Part shown: in pieces, positions 1-9,118 of the stretch
Layout: the number at the start of each line of letters is the position of its first letter
How positions within the stretch are numbered: position 1 is the first letter of the stretch
NCBI GenBank assembly: GCA_963839815.1
Contig: CAWIWF010000002.1
Location: 62,001-126,000, forward strand
From: JACVRM01 sp963839815
GTDB lineage: Bacteria; Actinomycetota; Thermoleophilia; Gaiellales; Gaiellaceae
DNA length: 64,000 bases
Reading direction: 5' to 3'
Made by a program: the position numbers and the translations under genes
The notes under the pieces: generated by a model
Databases searched by the model: none
Seen by the model: the letters and a program-made list of their open reading frames with translations, nothing else
Told to the model about the DNA's origin: nothing

Positions 1-970
<970 letters not shown>

Positions 971-1042
971 CGCGCGGAAGGCTAGCCGATGGGCGGCCGC
1001 TGCCGGACGCTTCCCCAGGGCTCGTGCGAGGCGTGACGAGGG

Positions 1043-1498
1043 CTAGCGCCGAGCGAGCGGCTCGACGTCGAGGCCCTGCTTGTTGAGCGACTCGAGGATC
1101 TCATTCGCCTCGGTCCAGCCCTCGAACGAGAGCCCTTCCGAGTTGAACAGCTCGGGGGTCTGCTCGAACTGCCCCGCGGTTCCCTCGAGGTCGCCCGCGA
1201 GGTCCTCGAGGGCCCCCACGAGGCGTGTGTTCTCGTCCTCGAACTCCTCCGCCACGTCGACCTGCCCGAGATCCTCCGCGGCCCGTGAGGCGACGATCGA
1301 GGCCTGCTCCATGCGGGCGACGAACTGGTCGCGCGTTCGCGCCTCGGAGATCTGGGTCAGCGCCTCGTCGAGGTTGTTGCGCGCCTCGACGAGCGTGCCC
1401 TGGAACTCCTCGTTGTCGGAGCCGCCCCCAGAGCAGCCGGCCACGCCGGCGAGCACGGCCAGGAGCACGAGCAGGACGCGAGGGGTGCGATGTGACAA
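1043..1498 (-). CDS. Small predicted lipoprotein, unknown function
   Basis: 151 residues. The N-terminus has a short charged start, a hydrophobic stretch and a lipobox ending VAGC, so it is predicted to be an acylated surface protein. The mature part begins with a Gly/Ser linker and is then acidic and helical (EEFQGTLVEARNNLDEALTQ), compatible with a helical bundle or coiled coil. Its start lies 10 bp after the stop of the zinc-finger protein, so the two are probably cotranscribed. atpD follows 72 bp downstream. No family recognised. Confidence 0.75.
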   Translation of the reverse strand: MSHRTPRVLLVLLAVLAGVAGCSGGGSDNEEFQGTLVEARNNLDEALTQISEARTRDQFVARMEQASIVASRAAEDLGQVDVAEEFEDENTRLVGALEDLAGDLEGTAGQFEQTPELFNSEGLSFEGWTEANEILESLNKQGLDVEPLARR

Positions 1499-1507
1499 GG
1501 ACGCCGC

Positions 1508-1951
1508 TTAGATGACGAAGCCGTCGAGCAAGATCCGCTTGCCGGATCGTACGTGCTTGAGCAGGGTCTGTTCCCGCTCGATCTGGCCGAGTGTCGGGTA
1601 CCGGATCTTCTGGAGGCCTGGCGAGTTGACGCCGTCGTGCTGCTCGGACACCTGCGTGGCGACCCCGAGCGCGACGACCGCGGCAGCCGCGGCGATCCCC
1701 GCCTGCACTCGCCCGGCATAGGAGCGGCGGGGCCTGCGAACACAGACCGGCGTCGTCATCCGCTCGGTCGGTGCGTCGCGGAGCAGCCTCGTGAAGGCTC
1801 TCGCCTCGACCCTGTAGGAGTGGCACTCGCCGCAGCGTTCGAGGTGCGACGACACCATGGCGCGCTCGAGCTGCGAGAGCTCACCGTCGAGCTCCAGCGA
1901 GATCTGAGCGCGGACGCGCTCGCAGATCACCGATGTGCGAACCGTGGCCAC
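1508..1951 (-). CDS. Zinc-finger (zf-HC2) anti-sigma-type membrane protein
   Basis: 147 residues from a GTG start. Residues about 8-45 form a ZAS/zf-HC2 module: an early Cys in VICERV, then HLERCGEC with the H-x3-C-x2-C signature. A hydrophobic segment around residues 80-100 would cross the membrane once, and the C-terminal part would be extracytoplasmic. Such proteins usually hold an ECF sigma factor at the membrane. No sigma gene lies next to it here; the nearest is at 8582, about 6.6 kb away and on the other strand. The small lipoprotein is encoded immediately downstream. The partner is unknown. Confidence 0.75.
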   Translation of the reverse strand: MATVRTSVICERVRAQISLELDGELSQLERAMVSSHLERCGECHSYRVEARAFTRLLRDAPTERMTTPVCVRRPRRSYAGRVQAGIAAAAAVVALGVATQVSEQHDGVNSPGLQKIRYPTLGQIEREQTLLKHVRSGKRILLDGFVI

Positions 1952-2072
1952 TGTGTGTTCTGACGTTAGGCGACTACAGAGGTTAGGGGGAAATCGGCGA
2001 ATCGGCCGACTCTCGAGACTTCATGACGGTGGCCGGAGCCGCCGTCTTCCCTCACCCGGGGCGCGGAGTCGC

Positions 2073-3158
2073 TTAGACGGTCTTCGCCTGCTGCGGCAGG
2101 CGGTCGCTCTCGCTGAGGTCGAGCGGCTTCAGGATCTCGGCGAAATGGCACGCGCTCGGATGCCCGTGCCCGCGGTCGATCAGCGGCGGCTCCTCCTCGG
2201 CGCAGATCGGTTGCGCCTTCCAGCAGCGCGTGCGGAAACGGCAGCCCGAGGGCGGGTTGGCCGGGCTCGGCACGTCCCCCGTCAGCACGATGCGCTTGCG
2301 CTTGCCGCGCTGGGCGGGCGACTCGATCGGCACGGCCGATAGGAGCGCCTGCGTGTACGGGTGCGTGGGGCTGTCGTAGATGTCGGCGCGCGTGCCGACC
2401 TCGACGATCTTGCCCAGGTACATGACCGCGACCCGGTCGGAGATGTGCCGCACGACCGAGAGGTCGTGGGCGATGAACAGGTACGTCAGCCCGAACTCGT
2501 CCTGCAGCTGGGCGAGCAGGTTCACGACCTGCGCCTGGATCGAGACGTCGAGCGCCGACACCGGCTCGTCCAGCACCAGCATCGTCGGGTTGAGCGCCAG
2601 CGAGCGGGCGACGCCGATCCGCTGCCGCTGCCCTCCCGAGAACTCGTGCGGGAAGCGGTTCGCGTGCTCGGGGCTGAGGCCGACGGTGCGAAGCAGCTCC
2701 TCCACCCGGGTCCGGCCCTGGCGGCCGCGGTAGAGCCCGTGGATGCGCAGCGGCTCGGCCACGATCTCGCGTACGGTCATGCGCGGGTTCAGCGACGCGT
2801 ACGGATCCTGGAAGATGATCTGCAGGTCGCGCCGCACGGGCCGCATGCCTCGCCGCTTGAGCGGGGTGATGTCGCGTCCCTGGAACATGATCCGTCCCGC
2901 CGTCGGCTCGACCAGCTTGATGATGGTGCGGCCGAGCGTGGTCTTGCCGCAGCCCGACTCGCCGACGACGCCGAGCGTCTCGCCCTTCTTGACGCTGAGG
3001 TCAACGCCGTCGACCGCTCGCACCTGCCCGACCGTGTGCTTGAAGACGCCGCGCTTGATAGGGAAGTGCTTGACGAGCCCCTCGACCCGCAGGAGGGCGC
3101 TCTCGTCGCGCATCGCGTCCGGCTCTGCGGCCGCCTCGGCTGCCTGCGTCTCGGTCAT
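2073..3158 (-). CDS. Peptide ABC transporter ATP-binding protein (OppF/DppF type)
   Basis: 361 residues; second ATPase of the importer. Walker A reads GESGCGKTT, the signature is FSGGQRQR and Walker B is LVLDEPVSALD. The C-terminal oligopeptide-transporter domain has the usual Cys-rich patch (GCRFRTRCWKAQPIC). I chose the ATG at 3158 because it overlaps the upstream ATPase stop as ATGA; the frame stays open further upstream but without family similarity. Last gene of the five-gene set, probably energising uptake of peptides or a related solute. The substrate cannot be told from sequence. Confidence 0.93.
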   Translation of the reverse strand: MTETQAAEAAAEPDAMRDESALLRVEGLVKHFPIKRGVFKHTVGQVRAVDGVDLSVKKGETLGVVGESGCGKTTLGRTIIKLVEPTAGRIMFQGRDITPLKRRGMRPVRRDLQIIFQDPYASLNPRMTVREIVAEPLRIHGLYRGRQGRTRVEELLRTVGLSPEHANRFPHEFSGGQRQRIGVARSLALNPTMLVLDEPVSALDVSIQAQVVNLLAQLQDEFGLTYLFIAHDLSVVRHISDRVAVMYLGKIVEVGTRADIYDSPTHPYTQALLSAVPIESPAQRGKRKRIVLTGDVPSPANPPSGCRFRTRCWKAQPICAEEEPPLIDRGHGHPSACHFAEILKPLDLSESDRLPQQAKTV

Positions 3159-4186
3159 GCGCCGCCCGACGCGGCGCCGGACATGGGGGCGGTCGCGCCA
3201 GCGAGCTCCTCCGCGAAGTGGCAGGCGGACAGATGCTCGCTCTCGTCGGTGAGCCGCAGCGCCGGGATTTCGGTCCGGCAGCGCAGCCGGCCCTGCGAGT
3301 GCAGGCAGCGCGGATGGAACGAGCAGCCGGGTGGGCGGTTGATCAGGCTCGGCGGCTGCCCCGGAATCGGCTGGAGCCACTGCTGGTCGCTGTCGAGCCG
3401 CGCGAGGCTGTTCATCAGGCCGAGGGTGTACGGATGGCGGGGCGACTTGAAGATGGTGAAGACATCGCCCTCCTCGACGACCCGCCCGGCGTACATGACG
3501 ACGACGCGGTCGGCGAGCTCGGCGATCAGGCCGAGGTCGTGCGTGATCAGGATGATCGCCGCGTGGGTCTCGCGTTGCGCCGTCTTCAGCACCTCGATGA
3601 TCTGCGCCTGAATCGTGACGTCGAGCGCCGTGGTCGGCTCGTCGGCGATCAGGACGGTCGGCGAGTTGGCGATCGCCATGGCGATCATCCCGCGCTGGCG
3701 CATCCCCCCCGAGTACTCGTGGGGGTGCTGGTCGTACCGCTGCTCGGCGTTCGGCACGCCCACGAGCCGCAGGAGCTCGATCGCGCGGTTCTTGACGTCG
3801 CTGTCGCTGAGGCCCTTGTTGTGCGCTTTGATCGCCTCGCCGATCTGCTCGCCGACCTTCAGCACCGGGTTCAGCGACGTCATCGGATCCTGGAAGATCA
3901 TCGCCATCGGGCCGCCGCGGATGTGCCGCAGCTCCTTCTTGGACATGGTCAGGGTGTTCGTGCCCTTGAAGAGCGCCTCGCCGGAGACGATCCGCCCCGG
4001 TGGGCGCGGGATCAGTCCGAGCATGGTCATGACCGAGACGCTCTTGCCCGAGCCGGACTCGCCGATGATGCCGAGCACCTCGCCCTGGTGCAGGTCGTAG
4101 GTGACCCCGGTGACGGCGTGTACGACGCCGTCCTCGGTGTCGAACTCGACCGTCAGGTCTTTGATCTGGAGGACCGGCTCAGGCAC
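3155..4186 (-). CDS. Peptide ABC transporter ATP-binding protein (OppD/DppD type)
   Basis: 343 residues from the GTG at 4186, which overlaps the permease stop and has AGAGG upstream. An ATG at 4216 would add 10 unconserved residues. Walker A is GESGSGKS, the signature YSGGMRQR and Walker B LIADEPTTALD, and the C-terminal domain carries the Cys-containing segment typical of OppD. It should pair with the next gene product as the ATPase heterodimer. Overlaps on both sides imply translational coupling. Confidence 0.92.
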   Translation of the reverse strand: MPEPVLQIKDLTVEFDTEDGVVHAVTGVTYDLHQGEVLGIIGESGSGKSVSVMTMLGLIPRPPGRIVSGEALFKGTNTLTMSKKELRHIRGGPMAMIFQDPMTSLNPVLKVGEQIGEAIKAHNKGLSDSDVKNRAIELLRLVGVPNAEQRYDQHPHEYSGGMRQRGMIAMAIANSPTVLIADEPTTALDVTIQAQIIEVLKTAQRETHAAIILITHDLGLIAELADRVVVMYAGRVVEEGDVFTIFKSPRHPYTLGLMNSLARLDSDQQWLQPIPGQPPSLINRPPGCSFHPRCLHSQGRLRCRTEIPALRLTDESEHLSACHFAEELAGATAPMSGAASGGA

Positions 4187-5282
4187 GCATGCGCCTCTGA
4201 GTCGGGTCGAGCGCATCCCGCAGGCCGTCGCCGACGAAGTTGATCGCGAGCGCGATGACGACGATGACGAGCCCGGGGAAGGTGACGAGCCACCAGAGGC
4301 GGAAGCCCTCCGTCTGTCCGTCGGCGATCAGCTTGCCCAGCGCCGCGTTCGGCGGCTGGATGCCGAAGCCGAGGAACGAGAGGGCTGCCTCGACCAGGAT
4401 CGCCGCAGCGACGATGAGCGTCGCGTTGACGACGATCGTGCCGACGACGTTCGGGAGCATGTGGCGGATCATGATGCGAATGTCGCCGGCGCCCGACGCC
4501 TTCGCCGCCTCGACGAATTCCTTCTCACGCAGGGAGAGGAACAGGCCGCGCACGATGCGCGCGATCCCCGTCCAGAACAGGAAGGCGAGGATCAGCCCGA
4601 TCACGAGTGGCTGGGGTAAGGTCGTCTTGACGGGCCCGAGGCTGATGTTCGCGTCGCCCTGACCGAAGAACTGCGCGGCCGTGAGCAGTACGGCGAGCCC
4701 AGGCAGGGTGAGGATCAGGTCGGTGAAGCGCATCAGCAAGTTGTCGACCCAGCCGCCGTAGTAACCGGCGACGCCACCGAGGGCGGTGCCGATCACCGTC
4801 GAGAGCGCAGCGACCACGAGCGCCACCCAGAAGGACGTGCGGACGCCGAAGATGACACGGCTGAAGTAGTCGCGGCCGAGCTGGTCGGTGCCGAAAAAGT
4901 GATGATCCTCGGTCGTCGGCGGCTTGTTGAGGCTCTCGATCAGAGTGTCGAGCGGGATCTCGTCGTAGCCGTAGGGTGCAACCCGGTCGGCGAAGAGCGC
5001 GACGGCGCCGATGGCGAGCAGGACGATCAGGCTGACCACGGCGAGCCGGTGGCGCAGGAAGCGCATGCGGGCATAAGCCCATTGGCTGCGCGCCTTCAGC
5101 TCGACACCGGTGGCGTGGGCGAGCGCAGTGTCGTCGCCGCCGATCTCGGCAGGCTCCTCGAGCAGCGCCTTGCCTCCGGTGGCGTCGCCCGCGCTCGCAG
5201 GCCGGCCGACGCTGGCCGAGGAGAGCGGGATCTCCTCCCGCTCCTCCGGCAGCTGGTCCATCTCGGGCCTCGTATCAGTCAT
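4179..5282 (-). CDS. Peptide ABC transporter permease (DppC/OppC type)
   Basis: 367 residues. After a hydrophilic, acidic N-terminal tail of about 75 residues come about six transmembrane segments. The OppC/DppC N-terminal module (GTDQLGRDYFSRVIFG) precedes the BPD_transp_1 domain, whose EAA loop is EFVEAAKASGAGDIRIMIRH. The tail is longer than in most family members. The gene overlaps the upstream permease by 8 bp and the downstream ATPase by a few bp. Confidence 0.93.
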   Translation of the reverse strand: MTDTRPEMDQLPEEREEIPLSSASVGRPASAGDATGGKALLEEPAEIGGDDTALAHATGVELKARSQWAYARMRFLRHRLAVVSLIVLLAIGAVALFADRVAPYGYDEIPLDTLIESLNKPPTTEDHHFFGTDQLGRDYFSRVIFGVRTSFWVALVVAALSTVIGTALGGVAGYYGGWVDNLLMRFTDLILTLPGLAVLLTAAQFFGQGDANISLGPVKTTLPQPLVIGLILAFLFWTGIARIVRGLFLSLREKEFVEAAKASGAGDIRIMIRHMLPNVVGTIVVNATLIVAAAILVEAALSFLGFGIQPPNAALGKLIADGQTEGFRLWWLVTFPGLVIVVIALAINFVGDGLRDALDPTQRRMRA

Positions 5283-6249
5283 AGCGCACGCGTGGGTCGA
5301 GGACGCCGTAGGCGATGTCCGCGACGAGGTTGAAGACGATGATGAGGGTCGCGGTGATCATCAGCCACGCCATCACCGGGTACGGGTCGGCGGTGCCGAG
5401 CGCGTTGATGAAGTAGAGACCCATTCCGTCCAAGGAGAACACCGTTTCGGTGACCACCGCCCCCGAGAGGAGCGCGCCGAAGTTGAGCGCCACGACGGTC
5501 ACGAGTGGGATGAGGGCGTTGCGGAACGCGTGCTTCATGGTCACGCGCCGCTCGTTCAACCCCTTCGCGCGGGCGGTCCGCACGTAGTCCGAGTTGACGA
5601 CCTCGAGCATGGCTGCGCGCATGAAGCGCGAGTAGGTGGCGATGCTCGCCACCATCAGCACGAGCACCGGCATCACTAGGTGATGAGCGCGGTCGATCGC
5701 GAAGTCGACTCCCTTGCCGGGATCGACGCTGTTCAGGTTCGCGATCGGGAAGACTCGGTGGCCGGTCCAGTTGTAGACGTAGACGATCCCCACCTGGACC
5801 ATGAGGCCGAGCCAGAACACCGGCGTGGCTAACCCGAGAAAGCTGAGACTGGTAGCCGAGTAGTCGAAGAACGAGTACTGGCGAAGCGCCGAGTACACGC
5901 CGATCGCGATCGCGATCAGGATGGCGAGCAGCTCGGCGACGATGACCAGCTGCAGCGTGTTCTTCATCACCCGCCAGAGGTCCGGGAGGATCGGGCGGTT
6001 GTCGAGGAGCGTCGTCCCGAACTTGTTGGTGACGGCGTCCTGGACCCAGTACCAGTAGCGCTTGGGGATCGGCTCGTCGAGGTTCTTGCGCTCCTCGATC
6101 GTCTTGATCGACTCGGGCGAGACGTTCGGCGTGATCCGCAACTGCGCGATCGGGTCACCGGAGACGGTGACGAAGAAGAACACGAGGAAGCTGGCCGCGA
6201 TCAGGACGGCGACGCTGTAGAGGAGTCTCCTGATGATGTAGCTCAGCAT
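5275..6249 (-). CDS. Peptide ABC transporter permease (DppB/OppB type)
   Basis: 324 residues with about six transmembrane helices. It starts MLSYIIRRLLYSVAVL, typical of DppB, and has the EAA-type loop DYVRTARAKGLNERRVTMKHAFRNA. It forms the channel with the DppC-like protein. It lies downstream of the binding-protein gene, separated by about 95 bp that hold a strong hairpin followed by a T-run, so permease expression may be a fraction of binding-protein expression. Confidence 0.94.
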   Translation of the reverse strand: MLSYIIRRLLYSVAVLIAASFLVFFFVTVSGDPIAQLRITPNVSPESIKTIEERKNLDEPIPKRYWYWVQDAVTNKFGTTLLDNRPILPDLWRVMKNTLQLVIVAELLAILIAIAIGVYSALRQYSFFDYSATSLSFLGLATPVFWLGLMVQVGIVYVYNWTGHRVFPIANLNSVDPGKGVDFAIDRAHHLVMPVLVLMVASIATYSRFMRAAMLEVVNSDYVRTARAKGLNERRVTMKHAFRNALIPLVTVVALNFGALLSGAVVTETVFSLDGMGLYFINALGTADPYPVMAWLMITATLIIVFNLVADIAYGVLDPRVRYD

Positions 6250-6276
6250 GTGCGGCCCCCGATCTTAGAAGGAAAA

Positions 6277-6309
6277 TCCCGCCCCCGCGCGTGGTGCGCG
6301 GGGGCGGGA
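6277..6309 (-). terminator. Intrinsic terminator/attenuator between binding-protein and permease genes
   Basis: A perfect 14-bp GC-rich stem (TCCCGCCCCCGCGC paired with GCGCGGGGGCGGGA) with a 5-nt loop lies about 35 bp after the binding-protein stop. Reading leftward, in the direction of transcription, the stem is followed by a short T-run. This suits partial termination that favours binding-protein mRNA over permease mRNA, a common arrangement in these operons. Confidence 0.75.
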
Positions 6310-6343
6310 ATTGTCCTGGTGTGTCAGTCCTGCTGATCTGCGA

Positions 6344-7975
6344 CTAGGCAGTCCAGGCAGAGACGTTCCACGGGCTGCCCTCGGTCGTCGGATTGACGAC
6401 GGGGCCCCGCACGGTGTTGCGGCGAATCACGAACACCGGCCGTGCGTACACGGGGATCGACGGGATGTCGGCCGCCATGTACTTCGACTCGGCGAGGTTC
6501 CAGAGCCGTGCGCGCTCCTTCTCCTCGAGGGTGCCCTTCACCTTGTTGCCAAGCGCGGTCATCTTGCGGTTGCAGTAGTTCATGTAGTTCTGGTCACCAC
6601 CGCAGCCCCAGATGTCCACGGCCGAGATCGGCGAGCTCGGGCTGCCCACGTACGTGAACATGATCAGGTCCCAGTCGCTCGACGGGAGCGTCGTCCCGAA
6701 GAGCGTGCCGGCGACCTGGAACCGAGCGACGAGCTCGATGCCGATCGACTTCAGCTGCCGCTGGATGATCTCGAACGTCAGGGCGCGGAGCTGGTTGCCC
6801 GTCGTGGTCGAGAAGCGGAAGGACAGCTTGCCGACGCCCGGGCACGAGAAGATGTTGCTGTTGCCGGACGTGGGCCGATCGGGACCGCCGGTGCAGCCGT
6901 TGTTCTTCAGCAGGTTCAGCGCCCGGGTCTGGTTAAACCCATAGCGACCGAAGTTCTGCTTGTACCACCGCTCGAACGGCTTGAAGATGTGGCTCTGGAC
7001 GGGCTTCAGCCCAGGGGCGATCGTCCCGTACAGCGCTTCGGCGATCTGGTTCCTGTTCGTGCCGCGGATCAGTGCCTCACGCACGAACCGCTTCTTCAGG
7101 GCCGCGTGGCCCTTGGCGCCGAACTGGATGTCGATGTGCTCCCAGGCGAACCCGATCTTGCGGTCGACCCGGAAGCTGTTGTCCTTGAGGAAGTCGGCGA
7201 TCTGGAGCTGCGGCTGCGGCTCCATGACCTGACCCTCGTTGGCCTTGAGCGCCTGGAAGCGCGCGTTGGTGTCGAGGATGTAGCGGAAGACGACGCGCTT
7301 CAGCTTCATCTTCGGTGCGGCGCTGAAGCTGGGGTTCCGTCGGACGGTCAGCTGCGTGCCCTTCTGCCAGCTGTCGAAGACCCACGGGCCGCTCGACGGG
7401 GCGGCAGACGTGAGGAACGTCTGGTTCATGTCCTTGCCGGCGATCGTGTGCGCCGGGTACATGCCGCTCGAGAGCAGAGCCTCCCAGTCGGCGTACGTCT
7501 TCTTGAAGACGATCGTCGCGGTCTTGCCGTTGCCGGCGATCGACTTGACGTCCTCCCAGCCGGTGCGGCTGATGACGTTGTTCTTGGCGTTCGTGAAGAC
7601 CTTCCACGTCGCCCGCATGTCCTTCGCCGTGACCGGCTTGCCGTCACTCCACCGAGCGGTGCTCTTGTAGACCGCGCGGATGGTGAGCGGCTTCTTCTTG
7701 AGGATCTTCGGCTTGCCGGCGAAGAGCCGCGGCACGAGAGCGCCCCGGCTGTCGCGGATCTGGCCGCCATACCAGATGTTGTTCAGCACGAGGCTCGTGG
7801 CGTAGAGGTTGTTCCCCACCCACGGGCCCTGCAGGTTCGGCGGCTCCTGGTCATGAATGAAGATGACCACGTCCGCCTGCGCCGCCTCCGACTTCGCCGA
7901 AGCGGCCGGCCCGATCACGAGGCTCGCGGTAATCACGAGTGCCCCGAGAACGAGCAGCAGTGAGCGCTTACGCAT
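6344..7975 (-). CDS. ABC transporter solute-binding protein, family 5 (peptide/nickel type)
   Basis: 543 residues. ATG at 7975 is preceded by GGAGGG at ideal spacing; the open frame continues upstream but that part is not used. A signal peptide (about residues 5-27) ends ASA-K with no lipobox cysteine, so the protein appears secreted or anchored otherwise, unusual for a binding protein in a single-membrane cell. The body has SBP_bac_5 features: ARWSDGKPVTAKDM, the FDSWQKGTQLTVRRNPSF region and a C-terminal half with ARLWNLAESKYMAADIPSIPVY. First gene of the importer operon. Confidence 0.92.
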   Translation of the reverse strand: MRKRSLLLVLGALVITASLVIGPAASAKSEAAQADVVIFIHDQEPPNLQGPWVGNNLYATSLVLNNIWYGGQIRDSRGALVPRLFAGKPKILKKKPLTIRAVYKSTARWSDGKPVTAKDMRATWKVFTNAKNNVISRTGWEDVKSIAGNGKTATIVFKKTYADWEALLSSGMYPAHTIAGKDMNQTFLTSAAPSSGPWVFDSWQKGTQLTVRRNPSFSAAPKMKLKRVVFRYILDTNARFQALKANEGQVMEPQPQLQIADFLKDNSFRVDRKIGFAWEHIDIQFGAKGHAALKKRFVREALIRGTNRNQIAEALYGTIAPGLKPVQSHIFKPFERWYKQNFGRYGFNQTRALNLLKNNGCTGGPDRPTSGNSNIFSCPGVGKLSFRFSTTTGNQLRALTFEIIQRQLKSIGIELVARFQVAGTLFGTTLPSSDWDLIMFTYVGSPSSPISAVDIWGCGGDQNYMNYCNRKMTALGNKVKGTLEEKERARLWNLAESKYMAADIPSIPVYARPVFVIRRNTVRGPVVNPTTEGSPWNVSAWTA

Positions 7976-8160
7976 GTATCCCTCCGATACGTCTGGTGCC
8001 CCTGCGGAATGCTTGCCACTCAGGTTCGGCACCGGCCCCCGTCCGTCCACGCATGCTGAAAGGCCCCCTGCAGTGGACGAGCGCAGCCGTATGCCTGTAC
8101 CGTCGTGTCAAGTTGCAGGATCGGCCATTAAGACGTGTTAAGAGACGTTGTGGTTAGTAG

Positions 8161-8550
8161 ATGGTGAGGATTCCGCGAAAGGGAGACCGGCGGGAGGCTC
8201 CGAGCTCGCTCGTCGCCACCGAGGATGCCGGGCTGCTCGCCGACCGGGCAGGCGCGGAGGTCGAGGCGGCCCAGGGCGTCGGGTGGTATGACGAACCGGG
8301 CAACGCGGCCGACCGGGCGGCGTTCACCCTGTGCCGGCTGCGACGCGCACGCGCCGGCGAGCGCGGCTCGCCGCAAGGCGGCGACGAGGCCGTCCGCGCG
8401 GCCCTCGCGGCAGCCGACCCCGAGGCGGTGATCTGGCTCGCGAGCCGCGCGATCTCCTACCTCGACGAGAGCGGCTTCGCCGAGGCCGTCGAGCCGTGGG
8501 TGGTCGAGCTCGAGGCGCTCGACCAGCCACTCGGCCCACCCCCGGGATAG
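8161..8550 (+). CDS. Hypothetical protein upstream of ECF sigma factor
   Basis: 129 residues, mostly charged and helical (PEAVIWLASRAISYLDES), with no signal peptide or membrane segment. It ends 31 bp before the sigma gene on the same strand. There is no clear ribosome binding site before the ATG at 8161. Codon bias and composition look coding, but no family is recognised; the start could be internal. A role in the sigma operon is only positional inference. Confidence 0.5.
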   Translation: MVRIPRKGDRREAPSSLVATEDAGLLADRAGAEVEAAQGVGWYDEPGNAADRAAFTLCRLRRARAGERGSPQGGDEAVRAALAAADPEAVIWLASRAISYLDESGFAEAVEPWVVELEALDQPLGPPPG

Positions 8551-8581
8551 TTTCACCGCCTCCCCGTCGTAGAGGAGGCAG

Positions 8582-9118
8582 ATGCAGCGGCTCCCGGATC
8601 ACCGGCTGATCGTCCTCGCGCGAGACGGGGCGCGGCAGGCGGCGGACGTGCTCTTCGACCGCTACTGGGAGCACGCATGGAAGGCGGCCTACGCGGTCAC
8701 CGCAGACCGCACCCTCGCCGACGACGCAGCCCAGGAGGCCGTCGAGGACGCGTTCGGCGCGCTCCGGCGCTTCGATGAGACGCGCCCGTTCGGCCCCTGG
8801 CTGAAGCGGATCGCGGTCAACCGGGCGATCGACGGGCTGCGCCGGGCCAGGCGCCTCGACCTCGCGCGGGAAGAGGCAGCCGCGCTCGCACGGTGGCCGG
8901 AGCTGGAGGCCGCCGACGACCAGCGGCTGCTCGCCGTCACCGAGGCGGTCGCGGCGCTCGGCACGCCGCGGCGCACGGTGATCGTGCTGCGCTACTGGCT
9001 CGACCTGCCACTCGAGGAGATCGCCGGCGTGCTCGGCCTGCCGGTGGGGACGGTGGCATCGCGGCTCGCACGAGCGACGGCGGAGCTGCGCGCGGCGCTG
9101 GGAGAGCGGTATGTCTGA
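8582..9118 (+). CDS. ECF-type RNA polymerase sigma factor
   Basis: 178 residues. Strong ribosome binding site (GAGGAGG) before the ATG. Region 2 spans about residues 10-75 (LFDRYWEHAWKAAYAVTADR...DDAAQEAVEDAFGAL), region 4 about 115-170 with helix-turn-helix (LPLEEIAGVLGLPVGTVASRLARA). The short linker and absence of region 3 mark it as an ECF sigma factor. It overlaps by 8 bp the next gene, a membrane protein with a cytoplasmic N-terminus, the usual sigma/anti-sigma arrangement. Confidence 0.92.
   Translation: MQRLPDHRLIVLARDGARQAADVLFDRYWEHAWKAAYAVTADRTLADDAAQEAVEDAFGALRRFDETRPFGPWLKRIAVNRAIDGLRRARRLDLAREEAAALARWPELEAADDQRLLAVTEAVAALGTPRRTVIVLRYWLDLPLEEIAGVLGLPVGTVASRLARATAELRAALGERYV

Noticed and set aside
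8106..8111. Perfect TTGACA box (minus strand) upstream of the importer operon
   Set aside because: No acceptable -10 hexamer lies 15-19 bp downstream, so I do not call it a promoter, although it is in the right gap.
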